NCBI GenBank assembly: GCA_016711605.1
Contig: JADJSS010000020.1
Span: forward strand, 1 to 64,000
Source: Saprospirales bacterium
Lineage (GTDB): Bacteria; Bacteroidota; Bacteroidia; Chitinophagales; JADIYW01
DNA: 64,000 nucleotides
Reading direction: 5' to 3'
The notes under the pieces were generated by a model that had not been told where the DNA came from, made no database searches, and saw only the letters and a program-made list of their open reading frames with translations. How positions within the stretch are numbered: the stretch's first letter is position 1; each line of letters opens with the position of its first letter. The position numbers and the translations under genes were made by a program. Shown piece after piece: positions 1 to 9,555 of the stretch.

Positions 1-2043
1 CTCTTTAGTGTTGTTTTCATTTGCAGTTGTCCAAAATAAATTATTATAAAAATCATTATTAGATACATAAAACGCTGTTAACTCAACTGGTAATACGGTA
101 TTAATATTCCATGACGCTAGGTTTGACCAATTAGTTGCACTGCAAGCAAATGAAGTTCCAGTTGTGTGTTTTCCTTTGAACAATTACGGAAACCGGTACT
201 ACCAGATGGAATTTGTAACTTAGTATTATTTGTATAATTTATCCATGTATTTCCATTATCAAAAGAAATTCTAAATGTATCTATTGCATCAATAGAACCA
301 CCATTTCCGGTATTTGCTAGTAATCTAACTGAGTCTCCAATATTCACCGTTCCTACTGGTGTTTGTGAATTAAATGTTGGACCAACAGGTTGAGCAACAA
401 CATTCCATTCTACAGCAGTTGCCCAAGGTGTTGGAAAACAAGTACCTGATGCGATGCCTGTTCTTCTTGTTTGTATTATAACTTTCGTAGTTGCAGTAGT
501 TGTATTGATTGTATTTCCAGGTGTATAAACCGACCAAGAACTGCCATTATTAATGCTGTATTGAAACTCATCACCTGTGCCACTACCTGTACCAGCATTA
601 AAAGTTGAACTCGTATTTGCACCTAGACAAATAGCTGAATTGTTACTTGGTGTTACGATGTTTGGTGTAGCTGGAGTTGCAATAGAAGAAACTGGCCAAG
701 TAACAAGCGTCGACCAGGCAGTTGTATTGCAAGCTAATAAAGAACCAGCTAGTCTACGAGCACGTACTTGCACTGATGTAGTTGCTGTTGCTGTATTGAT
801 GGATGCACCTGGAGTATAATTTATCCATGTAGATCCACCATTTATTGAATATTGAAATTCATCTGTAGCATCTGTATAACCACCGTTTCCTGGGTTGAAT
901 TGTGCATAAACAAATAATCCTTTACAAATAGTAGTTCCATTTGCTGGAGAAGTACCTGCTGCAAATAAAGTTGGTGCATTGGGTTGTGGATATACAACAA
1001 TTGATTGTAAATTGGAATATACTGATTTTCTACCGACTGGTGCTGTAACAAAATTTATGCAAAACAAAGCCACTCTTCTAATTAAATAAGTAATGGTAGA
1101 ATTATCAGTATTATTATTTACCAATGCTGTAGTTGATAAATCTTTTGCAGTTGCGCCAGTTATATTTTTAAAGCACCACCTCCATTAGTACTATATTGCC
1201 ATTGATATGACGAAAACCACGTGCTGCTTCATATGCTTCAGAAGAATCTGCAACAAAATAATTTGAAGCAGAACAAATTTCTGTTACACTTAGTCTTTTA
1301 ATTAATCCTACATGTGTGGTTAAAACAGTAGAAGAATCCCAACACCAACGATATCTCCCTCTTAAATAATAATAATTATTGATTCCATTAGTGGTACAAA
1401 TAACAGTTTCTAAAATTGGTTTGAAAAGTTGCTGACCAAGTAGAACCACAAAATGGGTGGAGTAATTTGTAATATCACCTATATTAATTAACACATTGTT
1501 ATCACCACTTGTAGGAGTTTGCTGAACACCATAACAAGATGGATTAGCACATGTACCACCACAAGCGCCATCATTTGTTGCATCGCATGCTGCACCACCA
1601 CCAAACGGATTTGTTTGGTCTGTTTCAAACCCTTTCATTCTTAACTGCAAAATATCAGTGCACGGATATGCACTTGTATCTGTATAACCAGGATCATTTG
1701 AGTATGTTGGATTACTCAAACAAGATGAAGAATTATTATACCAAACACACAAAAGCCAGCATTATTGCAAGTTTCTGTTCTGAGTTCACAACTCCACTGA
1801 GTATTTGAAGCAGTGTTACAATTTGCAGAAGTAATAATTGGACCTGTAGATGATTTAAAAGAATGTATACTGAATTTCTAAGCCATTATTTTCACATAAA
1901 AGAGATGTTCCAAATCCAGCATTTCCAACACTAGTCATCATACCTTGATATGCTGCATAATTTATTTTCACCCTTGGATTCTGAGCAAATCCAACGGTAT
2001 AAAAATGAAAAATGACTAAGATAATTTGTAAAATTCTAACCAT
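1..2043 (-). pseudogene. T9SS-secreted repeat surface protein, frameshifted, cut by window edge
   Basis: Large exported surface protein read right to left. It opens at 2043 with a hydrophobic signal peptide (starts MVRILQIILVIF, likely cleaved after GFAQ). Open segments lie at 1855-2043, 1168-1752, 117-1124 and from about 150 to the left edge, each in a different frame. Homology-like continuity passes through the breaks: near 1165-1175 an extra A in an A run restores the reading, and near 165-185 an AAAGGAAAA stretch does the same. Segment 117-1124 holds about three tandem 85-90-residue modules with the motifs DEFQYSINGGSTW, YTPG and VRARR. At about 79-93 the linker LPVELTAF appears, followed by FWTTANENN; this linker normally precedes a C-terminal T9SS sorting domain, so the tail should lie left of the window. 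The exact function (adhesin or matrix protein) is inference. Confidence 0.7.
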
Positions 2044-2235
2044 AATTTTTAACTAATTAATCTATAAAAACAATAATCATATCTATAAAAATTAGTTCAA
2101 CAAATCTAAGAACAGAAAAGCAATCCTTAGGTTGCATCAAAGTATTTATGGCTTAATTGATTTAACAATATCTAAACATTAAAACAATTATTTAAAGTTA
2201 ATACTAAAAATCTAATAAAACATGTAATAATTGTG

Positions 2236-3384
2236 TTAGATATTTCCTTTCAGAATTTCTCTACTTATTACTAATTTTTGTATTTCCGAAGTACCTTCAC
2301 CAATGGTACATAATTTTGCATCGCGATAAAATTTTTCTACAGGAAAATCTTTTAGGTAACCATAACCACCTAAAATTTGCACTGCATCATTGGCAACCTT
2401 ACAACATACCTCAGATGCGTAATATTTAGCAAAAGCAGACTCTTTGGTCATTTTTTCTCCACGCATCATCATATCTGCTGCTTGGAAAGTCAATAATTTT
2501 GAAGCTTCAATTTGTGTAGCCATATCAGCTAATTTAAAACCTATTGCTTGAAATTCAGAAATTGGCTTACCGAATTGTTCACGTTCTTTTGCATATTTAA
2601 CAGCTGCTTCGTATGCACCAACTGCTATAGCAATACTTAAAGCAGCAATTGAGATTCTGCCACCATCTAAAATTTTCATTGCCTGTACAAAGCCATCACC
2701 AACATTTCCTAAAATATTTTCTTTTGGAACTCTGCAATTATCAAAAATCATTTCCGCTGTTTCTGAGCAACGCATTCCTAATTTATTTTCTTTTTTTCCA
2801 CCAGAAAAACCAGGTGTTCCTCTTTCTACAACAAATGCTGTCATACCATGCGAATCCAATAATTCGCCGGTTCTAACTATAACTACAGCAACGTTTCCAC
2901 TGATACCATGTGTGATAAAGTTTTTAGTGCCGTTAATAATCCAATCATCGCCATCTTGTTTTGCCACGCATTTCATTCTGCCTGCATCAGAGCCAGTATT
3001 TGGTTCAGTTAAACCCCAAGCACCAATCCATTCGCCACTGGCTAATTTTGGAATCCAACGTTTGCGTTGTTCAGGTGTTGCAAATTTATAAATATGGTTG
3101 GTGCAAAGAGAATTATGTGCTGCGACTGATAAACATAAAGCACTGTCCACTTTTCCGATTTCGATTAAAGCAGTGATGTATTCAAAATAGCTTAAACCTG
3201 CGCCACCATATTCCTCAGGAATTAAAATTCCCATTAAACCCAAATCGCCTAATTTATGTAATGTTTCAATTGGAAAATGCTGAGATTCGTCCCATTCCAT
3301 AACATAAGGTCTGATATGTTTTTCTGCAAAATCTCTTACTGTTTGTGCAATTAATTGTTGGTTTTCTGAGTATTCAAAATTCAT
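2236..3384 (-). CDS. acyl-CoA dehydrogenase (short/medium chain type)
   Basis: Flavoprotein of 382 residues, full length for the butyryl-CoA dehydrogenase-like family, oxidising acyl-CoA to trans-2-enoyl-CoA and passing electrons to ETF. N-terminal helical domain, FAD/substrate motif WGLTEPNTGSDAG near residue 130, then the C-terminal helical domain with REQFGKPISEFQ and QILGGYGYLKDFPVEKFYRD. The catalytic base is the Glu of GEGTSEIQ near the end, which is present. A candidate -7 element TATCTTTG lies about 20 bases upstream of the start on the minus strand. The gene stands alone between a surface protein and a helix-hairpin-helix protein, so its chain-length preference cannot be told from context. 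A second, longer paralogue lies at 55128-56927. Confidence 0.93.
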   Translation of the reverse strand: MNFEYSENQQLIAQTVRDFAEKHIRPYVMEWDESQHFPIETLHKLGDLGLMGILIPEEYGGAGLSYFEYITALIEIGKVDSALCLSVAAHNSLCTNHIYKFATPEQRKRWIPKLASGEWIGAWGLTEPNTGSDAGRMKCVAKQDGDDWIINGTKNFITHGISGNVAVVIVRTGELLDSHGMTAFVVERGTPGFSGGKKENKLGMRCSETAEMIFDNCRVPKENILGNVGDGFVQAMKILDGGRISIAALSIAIAVGAYEAAVKYAKEREQFGKPISEFQAIGFKLADMATQIEASKLLTFQAADMMMRGEKMTKESAFAKYYASEVCCKVANDAVQILGGYGYLKDFPVEKFYRDAKLCTIGEGTSEIQKLVISREILKGNI

Positions 3385-3449
3385 TTTTAAAAATTTTTAC
3401 AAAGATAAGAAAAAAATACCGTGAGATGAAAGTCGTAAATTATGTGTAT

Positions 3450-4166
3450 TTATTTTATTACTATATACGGCAACATTTTATCATAATGTTCTGGATGATC
3501 TTTTACAAAATAAAGATTTTTCACATCTTCTACTGTTGAGAACGGTTTGACTTTAGTTCGATAACCAATAATTTGTTTGGCAACTGTTGAGAAAAAATAT
3601 GGATTAACTGTTAGCTCTTCAAAAGTAGCTGTGTTGATATTAATTTTCTTTGCTGCAACTGGCTTTATAGTAAGATTTTTTTTGAATTTTTGAAATATTG
3701 AATCTTCAATTCCAAATACATCTTTTATTTGATTGATAGAATAAAAACCACCTAATTTATTTCTAAATGTTACGATTCTTTCTGCATATACTTTTCCTAT
3801 ACCGTAAAGTCGTTCAAAATCTTCTTGGTTTGCAGAATTTACTTCTATGGTAAAATCGTAATACTCTTTTTTAGACGAATAGGTTTTATCTTTTGAGTAA
3901 TTATTTGAATACTCTTTTTTAGAATAATCGCTCTTATCTGTGTTATTATTATACGCATAGCTATTTTTTGCTTCGTCAATTTGTTGTTGAAGTTGAGCAA
4001 TTTTAGTTTTATCAGTTTCAGATAAATGATATTCTTTTGCAAAAAAATTGGTTACGTATTTTTTAGATATAATGCTTATTAAAATCAATAAACACAATAC
4101 AATAATTCCATTTCGTTCGAAACGAGAAAATGTAAATTTATTTTCCTGTTGATTTTTGATTGACAT
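3450..4166 (-). CDS. membrane-anchored helix-hairpin-helix protein, ComEA-like
   Basis: About 238 residues. A single transmembrane helix (IIVLCLLILISII) sits near residue 20, followed by a charged Lys/Tyr/Asn-rich linker and then helix-hairpin-helix repeats typical of ComEA/T2SS protein K-like DNA-binding modules: VNSANQEDFERLYGIGKVYA, ININTATFEELTVNPYF and a third one covering the last 40 residues. It probably faces the periplasm and binds DNA, but a DNA-uptake role is inference since no other com genes are nearby. I chose the ATG at 4166. The longer frame back to 4199 would run into the hairpin terminator of the upstream ompA-like gene, and TTTATTCG (one mismatch to TAnnTTCG) ends 4 bases before 4166, as at other starts in this window. 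Confidence 0.75.
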   Translation of the reverse strand: MSIKNQQENKFTFSRFERNGIIVLCLLILISIISKKYVTNFFAKEYHLSETDKTKIAQLQQQIDEAKNSYAYNNNTDKSDYSKKEYSNNYSKDKTYSSKKEYYDFTIEVNSANQEDFERLYGIGKVYAERIVTFRNKLGGFYSINQIKDVFGIEDSIFQKFKKNLTIKPVAAKKININTATFEELTVNPYFFSTVAKQIIGYRTKVKPFSTVEDVKNLYFVKDHPEHYDKMLPYIVIK

Positions 4167-4183
4167 ACGGCGAATAAAAATAT

Positions 4184-4216
4184 AAAAAAAGACCGACAAT
4201 TGTCGGTCTTTTTTTT
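4184..4216 (-). terminator. Rho-independent terminator after the OmpA-like gene
   Basis: Perfect palindrome GACCGACAATTGTCGGTC flanked by A runs on the left and T runs on the right, so it can work on both strands. It lies 20 bases past the stop of the OmpA-like gene at 4237 on the minus strand. Confidence 0.88.
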
Positions 4217-4236
4217 ATTGAGAGAATTAATTTATT

Positions 4237-5673
4237 TTATTTGAATAACAAATTAAATTCAACTCTTCTGTTTTGTGCTCTACCTGCAGCAGTTTTGTTA
4301 TCTGCAACTGGTTTAGTTAAACCATAACCAGCAGAAACTAATCTTGAAGCAGCAACACCTTTGCCAACTAAGTAAGTTACAGCAGCAGCAGCTCTATCTT
4401 GAGATAATTTTAAGTTTTTAGCAGCATCACCTACATTATCTGTGTGTCCATCTACATTTACATCGTAATATGGATATTCTTTTAATATAGAAGCAACTTC
4501 ATCTAAAATTTTATAAGAAACAGGTTTGATAATAGATTTTCCTGTTTCGAACTGAATATTACGAGCAGCAAATGCTAAACGTTTTTTCACTTCCTCGTTA
4601 ATAGTCGGACAACCTTTATTTGAAGCTGGACCAGCAACATCAGGACATTTATCTTCATCATCCATTACACCATCACCATCTCTATCAGGGCAACCTTGTG
4701 CAATAAATGAACCTGGAACGTCTGGACATTTATCTTTCTCATTGATAATACCATCACCATCACGATCTGGATCTGGGCAACCACCAAATTTAGCAATACC
4801 TTTTACATCTGGACAAGCATCTTTTGCATCAGCAATACCATCACCATCACGATCTGGACAACCATTAAATTCTGCTAAACCAGGAACTGTAGGACATTCG
4901 TCTTTGCTATCTTCGATTCCATCACCATCTGTATCTGGGCAACCGTTAAATGCAGCAATACCAGGTACAGTTGGACATGCATCATCTAAATCGATAATTC
5001 CGTCACCATCTGTATCAATTGGTTTTTCAACAACTGCAGCAACTGTATCAACAGCAACTTCTTTGCCTTTGCCTAAATCAACCATTAAACCAGCACCAAA
5101 AAAGATGTGGTCATTGTTATTTTTAATTGCAAAATTGTAACCAGCGTTAACGTTTAATGCTAAATTGTTTGCAATTTTAAAATTAATACCTGCACCAATC
5201 GGAATTCCAAAACCATTTACGTTTTGTTTAGTTACTGGAGTTTGCGCCCAAGTTCCTTGCAATTTAGCAAAGATATATGGTGCTACTGCAGCATCATTTT
5301 TTAAAATGTAACCGTTGTTAAATTTATACGCCAATAAACCTGAATACAATAAATTGTAAGTGTTAATTGTTGGTAACGTTAAATTGTCAGTTTTTGTAGA
5401 AAATGCGTGTGATCCTAAATCTAATCCAATTGCAATAGATGAATTTGGATTGTACCACCAAGTAATTCTTGGACCAAAGTAAATTGGATTTTTAAATGTG
5501 GAAGCTTTCTTAAGAGCTGGTGTATAGTAATCGGCAACTTCCATTCCGATACCTAAGCTGAATCTGCTGTTTCCAACTGCACTTTTATTATTTTTAGGTG
5601 GTTTCTTCGCACCTAACGCTACTGAGCTAAATAAGATTAGCATCGCGGAAAATAATACAATACTTTTTTTCAT
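4237..5673 (-). CDS. OmpA-family outer-membrane protein with thrombospondin type 3 repeats
   Basis: Porin-like peptidoglycan anchor of 478 residues. Signal peptide at 1-22 (MKKSIVLFSAMLILFSSVALG). Residues about 30-200 form an outer-membrane beta-barrel rich in alternating hydrophobic strands. Residues about 215-350 hold five or six calcium-binding thrombospondin type 3 repeats of the form DxDGDGIxDxxDxCPxVPG. Residues about 365-478 are the OmpA/MotB peptidoglycan-binding domain (DVNVDGHTDNVGD, LSQDRAAAAVTYLVGKGV, NRRVEFNL). This is a common, highly expressed architecture in Bacteroidota. It has its own -7 promoter element and a strong terminator, so it is probably a single-gene transcript. 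Confidence 0.93.
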   Translation of the reverse strand: MKKSIVLFSAMLILFSSVALGAKKPPKNNKSAVGNSRFSLGIGMEVADYYTPALKKASTFKNPIYFGPRITWWYNPNSSIAIGLDLGSHAFSTKTDNLTLPTINTYNLLYSGLLAYKFNNGYILKNDAAVAPYIFAKLQGTWAQTPVTKQNVNGFGIPIGAGINFKIANNLALNVNAGYNFAIKNNNDHIFFGAGLMVDLGKGKEVAVDTVAAVVEKPIDTDGDGIIDLDDACPTVPGIAAFNGCPDTDGDGIEDSKDECPTVPGLAEFNGCPDRDGDGIADAKDACPDVKGIAKFGGCPDPDRDGDGIINEKDKCPDVPGSFIAQGCPDRDGDGVMDDEDKCPDVAGPASNKGCPTINEEVKKRLAFAARNIQFETGKSIIKPVSYKILDEVASILKEYPYYDVNVDGHTDNVGDAAKNLKLSQDRAAAAVTYLVGKGVAASRLVSAGYGLTKPVADNKTAAGRAQNRRVEFNLLFK

Positions 5674-6007
5674 AAAGACCTTGTTTTTAATTTATTGGAC
5701 AAAAATAATGTTAATTAATCTAAATTTTGTACTTTTTATACAAATAAATGCAAATCTAAGAAACTTTTTTGGTTATTTAACCTAAAATGTTATCCATTTA
5801 TATCCAAATTTGTTAATAACCTAATTTAGCAGTCTTTGTAATTAACAAAAAGTACGCTAAGAGCATTTTTTTTCTTTTCAAGTAGTTGAATTTTTATATT
5901 AAAAATACCTTGAAAAAAATAATTTGACATTGAATTGATACACGCATAATATTTTAAATGCTGTTTTATAGTAATAAAACGCTGAACTTTGTTACGAAAT
6001 TTTTTTT
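5674..6007. other. Divergent AT-rich intergenic region, 334 bp
   Basis: Spacer between the divergent OmpA-like gene and marC. Apart from the -7 element at 5700-5707 and a near-match GAACTTTG about 20 bases before marC, no gene, RNA or repeat could be recognised. It is strongly A/T-biased with several A and T runs. Confidence 0.5.
5700..5707 (-). promoter_or_regulatory. -7 promoter element of the OmpA-like gene
   Basis: Minus strand reads TATTTTTG, an exact match to the Bacteroidota -7 consensus TAnnTTTG, ending 26 bases before the start codon at 5673. A convincing -33 TTG at the right spacing was not seen. Confidence 0.45.
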
Positions 6008-6592
6008 ATGCACATTGATATTAAAGAAATAGCAACAGTAAGTTTAGTTTTATTTGCTATTATTGACATTTTGGGCTCGGTTCCCGTTATTTTAGATATT
6101 AAATCAAAAGTTGGTCATGTGGATGCTAAGTATGCCACATTAGTTTCCGGCTTTATAATGATCTTGTTTTTATTTGGTGGTAAACAAATTTTAAAGATTA
6201 TAGGTATTGATGTAGCATCGTTTTCGTTGGCAGGTTCTATCGTTATTTTTTTAGTTGGATTAGAAATGACTTTAAATAGAGATATTTTTAAATCAGGAAA
6301 CAGTACGGTGAAATCGTCATCTGTAGTACCAATTGCTTTCCCAATGATTGCAGGTGCAGGCACACTTACTACCTTGCTTTCTTTGCGCTCAGAATATGAA
6401 GTGGTTACAATTCTAATTGGAATTTTAATTAACCTGATTATTATTTATGCAGTGATTCGTTTTATACCAAAAATTGAACAACTTTTAGGCGATACCGGAA
6501 TTAATATTTTACGAAAAGTATTTGGTGTTATCTTGTTATCTATCGCAATTAAATTGTTTTCAAAGAATTTGGCGATACTTTTTCATTTTTAA
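6008..6592 (+). CDS. MarC family integral membrane protein
   Basis: A 194-residue polytopic membrane protein of the MarC (UPF0056) family, with about six hydrophobic helices. Family hallmarks are the opening segment with FAIIDILGSVPVILDI, the second-helix GKQILKIIGIDVASFSLAG, and the middle PIAFPMIAGAGTLTT with its conserved Pro/Gly. Length agrees with the family (about 190-215). The biochemical role of MarC proteins is not settled; early links to multiple antibiotic resistance were not upheld. Its stop meets the stop of the convergent ABC transporter gene at 6593 with no spacer. Confidence 0.88.
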   Translation: MHIDIKEIATVSLVLFAIIDILGSVPVILDIKSKVGHVDAKYATLVSGFIMILFLFGGKQILKIIGIDVASFSLAGSIVIFLVGLEMTLNRDIFKSGNSTVKSSSVVPIAFPMIAGAGTLTTLLSLRSEYEVVTILIGILINLIIIYAVIRFIPKIEQLLGDTGINILRKVFGVILLSIAIKLFSKNLAILFHF

Positions 6593-7327
6593 TTAAATAG
6601 TTGCATTTAATAAAGAACTTTTATCTACTGTTCTGATATTTTCATTCGGCTGGTCGCTTTCTACCAAACCATCTCGCATACGTACAATACGATGTGTATA
6701 TAAAGCAATATCTTCTTCGTGTGTTACCACAACAATTGTATTTCCTTTGTTATGTATTTCTTCAAACAACGCCATAATTTCGTACGATGTTTTGGTATCT
6801 AAATTTCCGGTTGGCTCATCAGCTAATATCAACGACGGATTATTTACTAAAGCTCGTGCCACAGCAACACGCTGGCGTTGTCCACCAGAAAGTTCGTTTG
6901 GTTTATGTTTCATTCTATCACCTAAACCAACTTGTTGCAACACTTCAATGGCACGTTCATCGCGTTGTTTTTTGCTCCAGCCAGCATAAATTAAAGGCAA
7001 GGCAACATTTTCAATTGTGGTTAATCGCGGAATTAAATTAAAGGTTTGAAAGATGAAACCAATTTGTTTGTTTCGCACAGCAGCCAATTCATTATCTGAA
7101 ACTTTGCTCACATCATTTCCTTCCAAAAAATATTGTCCTGCACTTGGAGTATCCAAACAACCTAAAATATTCATTAGCGTAGATTTTCCCGAACCAGACG
7201 GACCCATCAACGCTACATATTCATTCTTAAAAATATCTAAATTAATTTCTTTAATAGCATAAATCGTTTCATCACCTAAATTAAAATAACGTTTTATTCC
7301 TTTGAGTTCAATTATTTTATTTTGCAT
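6593..7327 (-). CDS. ABC transporter ATP-binding protein, LolD/MacB type
   Basis: ATPase subunit of 244 residues. Walker A GPSGSGKST near residue 43, Q-loop in FIFQTFNLIPRLT, signature LSGGQRQRVAVARAL near 147, Walker B LILADEPTGNLD, and H-loop VVVTHEED. The NLIPRLTTIENVALPL segment is typical of the FtsE/LolD/MacB branch, which powers lipoprotein release or macrolide/peptide export with an FtsX-like permease. No permease is encoded next to it, so the substrate is open. It lies downstream of gatC on the same strand, but a heptad-repeat spacer of about 85 bases separates them. Confidence 0.9.
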   Translation of the reverse strand: MQNKIIELKGIKRYFNLGDETIYAIKEINLDIFKNEYVALMGPSGSGKSTLMNILGCLDTPSAGQYFLEGNDVSKVSDNELAAVRNKQIGFIFQTFNLIPRLTTIENVALPLIYAGWSKKQRDERAIEVLQQVGLGDRMKHKPNELSGGQRQRVAVARALVNNPSLILADEPTGNLDTKTSYEIMALFEEIHNKGNTIVVVTHEEDIALYTHRIVRMRDGLVESDQPNENIRTVDKSSLLNATI

Positions 7328-7328
7328 G

Positions 7329-7410
7329 TTTGTTATTGGTTATATGTTATTGGTTATTGGTTGTATTATTAGAAAATCCTATTAATTTATCACTTCATAA
7401 CCAATAACTT
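7329..7410. repeat. Degenerate heptad repeats between gatC and the ABC gene
   Basis: Two runs of 7-bp periodicity. The first (7329-7366) is built of GGTTATT, TGTTATT and GGTTGTA units. The second (about 7388-7410) shows the same family on the minus strand, AGTTATT then GGTTATG then AAGTGAT. All units fit RGTNNTN or one change from it. Confidence 0.7.
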
Positions 7411-7414
7411 CATC

Positions 7415-7714
7415 TTAATATTTCGTTCCTTTTACGAATTTCGGTACTTTAAAATAATCAGCATCTTTAATGGGTGCGTTCATCAGCACTTCTTCTTTTG
7501 AAATTGGATAATTGACTACATCATCACGAAAAACATTGACATCTTCATTTACAAAAATCAATGGTTCAACACCAGTTGTATCGAGTTCATTCAGCTTTTC
7601 CATAAACGACAAAATCTTCGTCAAATCTTGCTTGATTTCTTGTTTACCAGTTGCATCAAATTCCAATTTCGATAAATTTGCCAACTTTTCTACCAATGCA
7701 TCATCTACTATCAT
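7415..7714 (-). CDS. gatC: Asp-tRNA(Asn)/Glu-tRNA(Gln) amidotransferase subunit C
   Basis: Small 99-residue stabilising subunit of the GatCAB amidotransferase, which converts misacylated Glu-tRNA(Gln) or Asp-tRNA(Asn) to the correct amide form. The family pattern is clear: VEKLANLSKLEFD, then LTKILSFMEKLNELDTTGVE and the C-terminal LMNAPIKDADYFKVPKFVK. gatA and gatB are not in this window, which is common in Bacteroidota. TATCTTCG, a near-consensus -7 element, lies about 35 bases upstream on the minus strand. Confidence 0.93.
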   Translation of the reverse strand: MIVDDALVEKLANLSKLEFDATGKQEIKQDLTKILSFMEKLNELDTTGVEPLIFVNEDVNVFRDDVVNYPISKEEVLMNAPIKDADYFKVPKFVKGTKY

Positions 7715-7765
7715 ATTGTAATTAGTTGAGATTATTTTAAAAACATTACGAAGATAATTTTTTTT

Positions 7766-7793
7766 AGTGATAAGTTATTAGTGATAAGTGATA
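7766..7793 (+). repeat. Four tandem heptads (AGTGATA family)
   Basis: Four back-to-back 7-mers: AGTGATA, AGTTATT, AGTGATA, AGTGATA. They lie in the divergent spacer between gatC and the alkyl-DHAP synthase-like gene. Confidence 0.75.
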
Positions 7794-7899
7794 TGGAAAT
7801 GCAGAAATTTTGAAGTTTCGGCAATTGTAAAATAACTACTGATAATTACTGTCAATTTTAATGCTAAAAAATGTATTTTTGAACAAACATTAATTTTTT

Positions 7900-9555
7900 A
7901 TGAATCGCGATTGGTGGAAATGGGGCAACCCTAAAGAAACAAAACATATTAACGATTATCCAAAGTTGAAAACGATGGTAGAAGAACGCTGGAAAATGAA
8001 TTTGCGTGAAAACTTTTTTCCACCGAAAAAATTTGATTTACCCATTTTAACAGATAAAAGAAAAGAAGAAATAAAAGATATTTTCGCATCGATTCATCCA
8101 AGTAAAATTAGTTTTAATGAAGATGATAGATTGTTTGTTTCTTTAGGAAAAAGTTATTATGATGTGATTCGCATTTTTAATGGAAATGGATTTGTTTCTC
8201 CAGATGTAGTGTTGACGCCAAATTCGCACGAAGAAATTCAATATATTGTTTCGCAAGCATCTTTGCATAATGTGCATTTGATTCCATTTGGCGCAGGTTC
8301 TAATGTAGTTGGTGCATTATCAATGGATGCCATTGCAACACGAAAAGAAATAAAATGCACCATCGATTTGCGTCAATACAAAAAACTACTTTCGATTGAT
8401 GAAACACATTTAACAGCTACCTTTGAAGCAGGCATTTTTGGTCCTGAATTAGAAAAAATACTTAATAAACGTGGTTATACTTTAGGCCATTTTCCACAAT
8501 CATTTGAATACTCAACACTAGGTGGTTGGATAGTGACACGAGGCGCTGGACAAGAATCTACTTTTTATGGAAAAATGGAAGATTTGGTTGAACACATAAA
8601 AGTAGCAACACCAATTGGAACTATTGAAAGCAACGATTATACGCACGATGCAGCTGGCATCAACGTGTTGCCATTATTTATAGGAAGTGAAGGTACGCTT
8701 GGTGTTGTTACGGAAATAAAAGTAAAAATAAAAAAACTGCCTAAAAATTATCGTTGGATTGTTGCCTTGTTTCCAACTTTTGAACATGGAAGCAACTTTT
8801 TGAAAGAAGCAACACAAGCTGGTGTGAAACCATCTGTGGTTCGCTTGTCTGATTTTAATGAAACAAATTTGTTTTCTAAAATGTCGCATGATGAAAAAAA
8901 AGGTGTTTTTGATGACGTAAAAAAAGAGTTGCAAAAATTAGTGTTACAATGGAAAGATTTATCAAATCCATGCTTGTTAATTATGCGGTTTCCGCAGAAC
9001 GAAATCAGTGTTTCTTCGCAAGTAGTTTTTGCTAAAAATTTAGTAGAAAAACACAAAGGCATGTTAGCGCCAACTACCATCGGAGACAAATGGGCCGAGA
9101 ACCGTTTTAAGTTGCCTTACTTGCGTGATACTTTAGTGGAACATTCAATATACATTGATACTATGGAAACACTAGTACATTGGAAAGATGTTTCAAAATT
9201 ACACCAAACATTAACGAAAGAATTGAATAAATCCGTTGCATTCAATAAAACAAAAGGTATTTTTTTAGCACATATTTCGCATGTATATCCAAATGCTGCA
9301 TGTATGTATTTTACTCTAATTACACCAATGTTGCAAGGCAGAGAAATTGAGCAGTGGCAGGAAATTAAAAACTTGGTATCTGATACAATTTTACAAAACG
9401 GCGGTTCTATTTCTCATCATCACAGCGTTGGTGCCGATCATCAGAAATGGTATAAAAAACAAACGAATCCGTTAGCTTTGGAATTATTAAGGTCAATAAA
9501 AAACAAGCTCGATCCGAAAGGTATTATGAAAAAAGTAATCGTTATAATTTTAAAA
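7900..9555 (+). CDS. FAD-linked oxidase, alkyldihydroxyacetonephosphate synthase-like
   Basis: First half of an open frame running 7900-11121 without a stop. About 545 residues match the alkyl-DHAP synthase branch of the VAO/FAD oxidase family. This branch swaps the acyl chain of acyl-DHAP for a fatty alcohol to make ether lipids. Seen: the N-terminal DWWKWG typical of AGPS, the FAD loop IPFGAGSNVVGAL, TLGGWIVTRGAGQES, IGSEGTLGVVTEIKVK, a Tyr-containing SHVYPNAACMYFTL, and the His cluster ISHHHSVG near the C-terminus that is the AGPS active-site signature. It ends at LDPKGIMKK, the usual family end. Removing one A from the A6 run at 9529-9534 would put a stop at 9536-9538 and separate it from GlpD. 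TATTTTTG sits about 20 bases before the start. Ether-lipid synthesis in this organism is inference. Confidence 0.78.

Noticed and set aside
4742..5140. Long open frame on the plus strand opposite the thrombospondin repeats
   Set aside because: It is the mirror of the DxDGDG repeat codons of the OmpA-like protein and has no start context or family; a shadow frame.
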